The notes under the pieces were generated by a model. That model was not told where the DNA came from, did not search any database, and saw only the letters and a list, made by a program, of their open reading frames with translations. Of a stretch of 18,090 bases of DNA, positions 15,204 to 18,090 are shown piece by piece. The first letter of the stretch is position 1; each line of letters starts with the position of its first letter. Source of the stretch: Pinguiococcus pyrenoidosus (Eukaryota; Sar; Pinguiophyceae; Pinguiochrysidales; Pinguiochrysidaceae); contig JAAMXY010001522.1 of the NCBI GenBank assembly GCA_019677205.1, forward strand, positions 1,976 to 20,065, given 5' to 3'. The translations under genes were made by a program, and so were the position numbers.

Positions 15204-17699
15204 ATGGCGCCAGCGAAGCTTCAAACTGCCTTCTTTGCGCTATTTTCGTGCGCTTCTCTCTCCAGCGCCTTCGTGCGGCCCTTCCGAGCTCATGTGACGG
15301 CCGGACGCGCGTTTCCGCGCCTTCCGGCACTGCAGCGAGAGTCGGAGAGCGCCATTGAAGAGCTGGACGATGGCAAAATCGGCGCCGGAAGAGACAGCGA
15401 AGGCGCGCTGTGGATCGGGCCGGCCGGGCAGCAGCTGCGTATCTTCAGTGGCGACTATGTGGTGCACCCGGACTTCGGCATCGGCAAATTTTTGGGCCTG
15501 AGCAAGGAGAGGGAGGGCACGCTGATCATCGAGATGTCCGACGCCAACATGGAACTGGACATTCTGGAGGCCGAGAGCCTCATGCGCTACCGCACAGGCG
15601 AGGATGAGGACTCTGGCAAGCGAGTGGCGCTGGGGAGCTCGGTGGATGCGCGGCGCTGGAAGAAGAAGCTGGACAAAGTGGCCGCCAAGACCGAGCGCCT
15701 GGCGGCGGAGGTGGTGAGCCTGTACGTGGAGCGCTCGGCTCGGCAGCGGATCCCCTGCCGGATCGACGGCCCGAAGATGCAGACCTTCGCAGACGCCTTT
15801 GAGCACACGCCGACGCCGGATCAGCTGCAGTGCTTCAATGACGTGGAGATCGACATGTGCTGGCGGCCGCAGCCCATGGACCGCCTCGTCTGCGGAGACG
15901 TCGGCTTTGGCAAGACGGAAGTGGCCATGCGGGCCGTGTACCGGGCCGTGCTGAACGGCAGGCAGTGCGCAGTGCTCGCGCCCACCACGGTGCTGGCGGC
16001 GCAGCACTTCCGCACCATGAAGCAGCGGATGCCCGACGTCAACGTCGTGGCACTGCACAGCAGGCTCCGGCCCGCGGAGGCGCGGGAGGTGCGCGCGTCG
16101 GTCGAGAACGGCACGGCGCAGGTGGTGATCGGCACGCATGCGATTCTCAGCGGCAAGACCGAGTTCCACAACCTGAAGCTGCTGGTCATCGACGAGGAGC
16201 AGCGCTTCGGCGTGTCGCACAAGGAGCGGCTCAAAGCCGTGGCGGACGGCCTGGACGTGCTCACGCTGAGCGCCACCCCCATCCCGCGGACGCTGCAGAT
16301 GAGCCTCACGGGCATCCGCGACATGTCCACGATTCTGACGCCGCCTCCGGAGCGGAAAGAGATCACCACGGCGGTGAACATCTTCAACGAGACGCTGGTG
16401 CAGCTGGTGGTGAACCACGAGATGAAGCGAGGTGGCCAAGCGATCTACGTCGTGTCCAAGATCAAGGACATCGAGGGCGTGGTGGACATGCTGCAGCGCG
16501 TCGTGCCCAAGGCGAGGTTGCTCGTCGCTCACGGGCGGCTGTCAAACCTCCAAGACGTCGTCCTGGACTTCTCCGAGGGCGCCGCGGACATCCTCATCGC
16601 GACCACGGTCGTCGAGAACGGGATCGACATCCCGACGGTGAACTCGCTGATCGTGCACGACGCACACAACTTTGGCTTGAGCTCCTTGTACCAGCTCCGA
16701 GGCCGCGTGGGTCGGCGCAATGTCAACGGGATCGCGCTCTTCATGTACCCGGGGAAGGCGCAGCTGACCGCGCCCGCTCTCCGCCGCCTGCTGGCGCTCA
16801 AGGAGCTCGGCCTTGGATCCGGCTTCGATCTCGCGCATCGCGACTTGGAGATCCGCGGGGCCGGCTCCGTGGTGGGGAAGAAGCAGAGCGGCTTCATCAC
16901 CGACGTTGGCTACGACCTGTACTGCAAGATGTTCACCGACGCCGTGGAGAACCTTCGCGGCAGCGCGATCATTCCGAGCCCGCACTGCCCGTCGTCGGTG
17001 GAAGGGGTGACCAGCGTCGACCGAGAGATCGACGAGGCCGTGTCCGGCGTGATCGGGAAGGACAACTTTGAGGCGCTGCGGCTTGCCGACTCCTTCAAGG
17101 CCACTCGGGAGATCGGGCAGGACCTGCTCTCGGAGTTTCGCGAGGACGAGGACGCCGTTGAGGTTGTCAAGGAAGCGCTGAAAGTTGCGCATGTGAGGAT
17201 CGCCTGCCAGAGCCTAGGAGCGATCTCGCTGGACGAAGCGGCGGACCACGACGCCGTCGAGCTTTCCGTGCCCGACCTGCATCCGGAGATGTGGAAGTCA
17301 TGGAAGGCGGCGCTGGGCGACGAGAAGGTCAAGGCCTTCACGTACGTGCCCGCCCAGAGCGTGGAGACGGGGACGGCCACCGAGAAGGGCGGTGCGCGGA
17401 AAGTGATCGTGCCACCGAAGCTCCAGGTGGCGGGCATCATGCAGCAGCCGCCCAGCGAGCGCTCGGAGGCGCTGCTGCGAGAAATCCTCCCGGTGACGAA
17501 GAACGTCGCCAAGGAGACGGCGGACGCCATGCGTCGATTCCACGAAATCAACCAGCAGCTGCTGCTCGAAGCGGAGAGGGCAGAGAAGGAGGAGAAGGCC
17601 CGCAAGAACGCGTACGGCAGCGCTCGGCGGCGCGGCCGCCCATCGACGGTGCAATCCCTGCCGCCGATCCCCAAGTTCCCCGACATGGACAATTATTAG
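15204..17699 (+). CDS. Plastid Mfd/TRCF-like DEAD/DEAH-box helicase
   Basis: Intron-free, 831 residues. Bacterial Mfd frees stalled RNA polymerase and recruits UvrA; the plant plastid homologues keep only the polymerase-binding and motor parts. The same is seen here. A signal peptide (1-22, cleavage SSA|F) and transit stretch (VRPFRAHVTAGR) are followed by a CarD-like RNA-polymerase-interaction domain near 80-150 (DYVVHPDFGIGKF). The helicase follows: Walker A GDVGFGKT at 231-238, DEEQ at 330-333, SATPIPRTLQMSL, TTVVENGIDIPTVN, and QLRGRVGRR near 497. Then come DLEIRGAGSVVGKKQSG and a shortened C-terminal region. The UvrB-like N-terminal domains of bacterial Mfd (about 300 residues) are absent. 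The C-terminal tail is basic and low in complexity. Likely role: translocase on plastid DNA acting on plastid RNA polymerase. RecG was considered, but the CarD-like domain and the RGAG motif argue for Mfd. Confidence 0.9.
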   Translation: MAPAKLQTAFFALFSCASLSSAFVRPFRAHVTAGRAFPRLPALQRESESAIEELDDGKIGAGRDSEGALWIGPAGQQLRIFSGDYVVHPDFGIGKFLGLSKEREGTLIIEMSDANMELDILEAESLMRYRTGEDEDSGKRVALGSSVDARRWKKKLDKVAAKTERLAAEVVSLYVERSARQRIPCRIDGPKMQTFADAFEHTPTPDQLQCFNDVEIDMCWRPQPMDRLVCGDVGFGKTEVAMRAVYRAVLNGRQCAVLAPTTVLAAQHFRTMKQRMPDVNVVALHSRLRPAEAREVRASVENGTAQVVIGTHAILSGKTEFHNLKLLVIDEEQRFGVSHKERLKAVADGLDVLTLSATPIPRTLQMSLTGIRDMSTILTPPPERKEITTAVNIFNETLVQLVVNHEMKRGGQAIYVVSKIKDIEGVVDMLQRVVPKARLLVAHGRLSNLQDVVLDFSEGAADILIATTVVENGIDIPTVNSLIVHDAHNFGLSSLYQLRGRVGRRNVNGIALFMYPGKAQLTAPALRRLLALKELGLGSGFDLAHRDLEIRGAGSVVGKKQSGFITDVGYDLYCKMFTDAVENLRGSAIIPSPHCPSSVEGVTSVDREIDEAVSGVIGKDNFEALRLADSFKATREIGQDLLSEFREDEDAVEVVKEALKVAHVRIACQSLGAISLDEAADHDAVELSVPDLHPEMWKSWKAALGDEKVKAFTYVPAQSVETGTATEKGGARKVIVPPKLQVAGIMQQPPSERSEALLREILPVTKNVAKETADAMRRFHEINQQLLLEAERAEKEEKARKNAYGSARRRGRPSTVQSLPPIPKFPDMDNY

Positions 17700-17720
17700 T
17701 TCCCAGGATTGCGCAGTTGT

Positions 17721-17736
17721 TCGACAAGTCTGTCGA
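17721..17736 (+). other. Stem-loop just after the helicase stop
   Basis: TCGACA, loop AGTC, TGTCGA: a perfect 6-bp stem with a 4-base loop, 21 bases after the stop codon, expected in the 3' UTR. Confidence 0.4.
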
Positions 17737-17787
17737 GAATCAGTCTCGCGGAAACCTGTGCTGTGGGCAGATGTAGAAATGCTCAGA

Positions 17788-17806
17788 CTGGCACATGGAG
17801 TGCCAG
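17788..17806 (+). other. Second stem-loop in the helicase 3' region
   Basis: CTGGCAC, loop ATGGA, GTGCCAG: a perfect 7-bp stem, 51 bases after the first hairpin. The two together may fold the 3' UTR. It does not match the histone 3' hairpin consensus. Confidence 0.45.
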
Positions 17807-17878
17807 CTGTTGCTCCCAGGAGCCCGTGGTAGTCCACAGCACCGCAAAATGGGCGTCTATCCTTCCGCTTTTTCCGCA

Positions 17879-17929
17879 TTATGCTTTCTACGCCGTTATG
17901 CTTTCCGCGCCTTTATGCTTTCCGCGCGG
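17879..17929. repeat. Triple direct repeat, ttatgctttccgcgc type
   Basis: Three head-to-tail copies of 16-18 bases: ttatgctttctacgccg, ttatgctttccgcgcc and tttatgctttccgcgcgg. Copy 1 differs by one substitution in the core. It lies 180 bases after the helicase stop. The rest of 17700-18016 holds the two hairpins, a pyrimidine-rich stretch and a run of nine A at 18005-18013; no gene is seen. Confidence 0.8.
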
Positions 17930-18016
17930 TTCTCGCCATGAAGAGACAATCCCTCACACTACCTGCTGCTGCTGGATCCGCTTCTTCCACTCTTCTCTTC
18001 ACTCAAAAAAAAATGA

Positions 18017-18090
18017 CAAGGCAAGGCAAGGCAAGGCAAGGCAAGGCAAGGCAAGGCAAGGCAAGGCAAGGCAAGGCAAGGCAAGGCAAG
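18017..18090. repeat. Pure CAAGG pentanucleotide tract running off the right edge
   Basis: Uninterrupted caagg units fill the last 74 bases (almost 15 copies) and continue to the edge, so the full length is unknown. It is preceded by nine A and atga. The unit does not resemble any telomere repeat I know (TTAGGG or TTTAGGG types). Confidence 0.95.

Noticed and set aside
15240-16532. 430-codon minus-strand open frame across the helicase
   Set aside because: Antisense shadow of the helicase motor domain; no family motifs.
18017-18090. Telomere repeat
   Set aside because: The CAAGG unit does not match known telomere repeat types and has no subtelomeric context; treated as a simple satellite.

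Overview
The window is nuclear DNA from a photosynthetic eukaryote. It is GC-rich in coding regions, and its genes are interrupted by short GT-AG introns (about 40-200 bases). It encodes eukaryote-only machinery (a kinesin, a Golgi COG subunit, a PTEN/tensin-type phosphatase) alongside two plastid-type proteins, a SQD2 sulfolipid synthase and an Mfd-like helicase. Both plastid-type proteins begin with a secretory signal peptide followed by a basic, hydroxylated stretch. In the helicase the predicted cleavage is SSA|F, with Phe at +1. That layout fits a complex red-lineage plastid (cryptophyte, haptophyte or stramenopile type). I lean towards a cryptophyte-like alga, but the species cannot be fixed from the sequence.

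Eight genes can be supported, and they alternate strand without exception. In order they are: a BPA1/VIP1-like RRM protein (-, cut by the left edge); a small spliced orphan gene (+); COG8 (-, 7 exons); a kinesin-1-like motor (+, 2 exons); a PTEN/tensin-like phosphatase (-, probably 2 exons); plastid SQD2 (+, 4 exons); a tandem SAP-domain protein (-); and a plastid Mfd/TRCF-like helicase (+, no intron). The window therefore holds four divergent promoters (near 989-1176, 4753-5182, 10712-11089, 14100-15203) and three convergent 3' junctions (1550-1924, 8601-8670, 12852-13018). Splice models were built by hand from GT/AG sites, reading-phase continuity and remembered family alignments. The COG8, kinesin and SQD2 models close exactly in frame.

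Non-coding structure includes two AT-rich islands in divergent promoters, two adjacent minisatellites (9-bp and 7-bp units) between the orphan gene and COG8, a run of 22 C directly before a SQD2 splice acceptor, a 16-18 bp triple repeat, and a pure CAAGG tract that runs off the right edge. No tRNA, rRNA, CRISPR array or transposon was recognised.

The genes are mostly housekeeping and do not form an obvious pathway. SQD2 and the Mfd-like helicase both serve the plastid. COG8, the kinesin, the BPA1-like protein and the phosphatase plausibly touch membrane traffic or lipid signalling. I see no clear new defence or mobile system. The most interesting items are the strict alternation of strands, the phosphatase lacking the PTEN general-acid Asp, the duplicated SAP module, the in-phase alternative donor in COG8, and the orphan gene.
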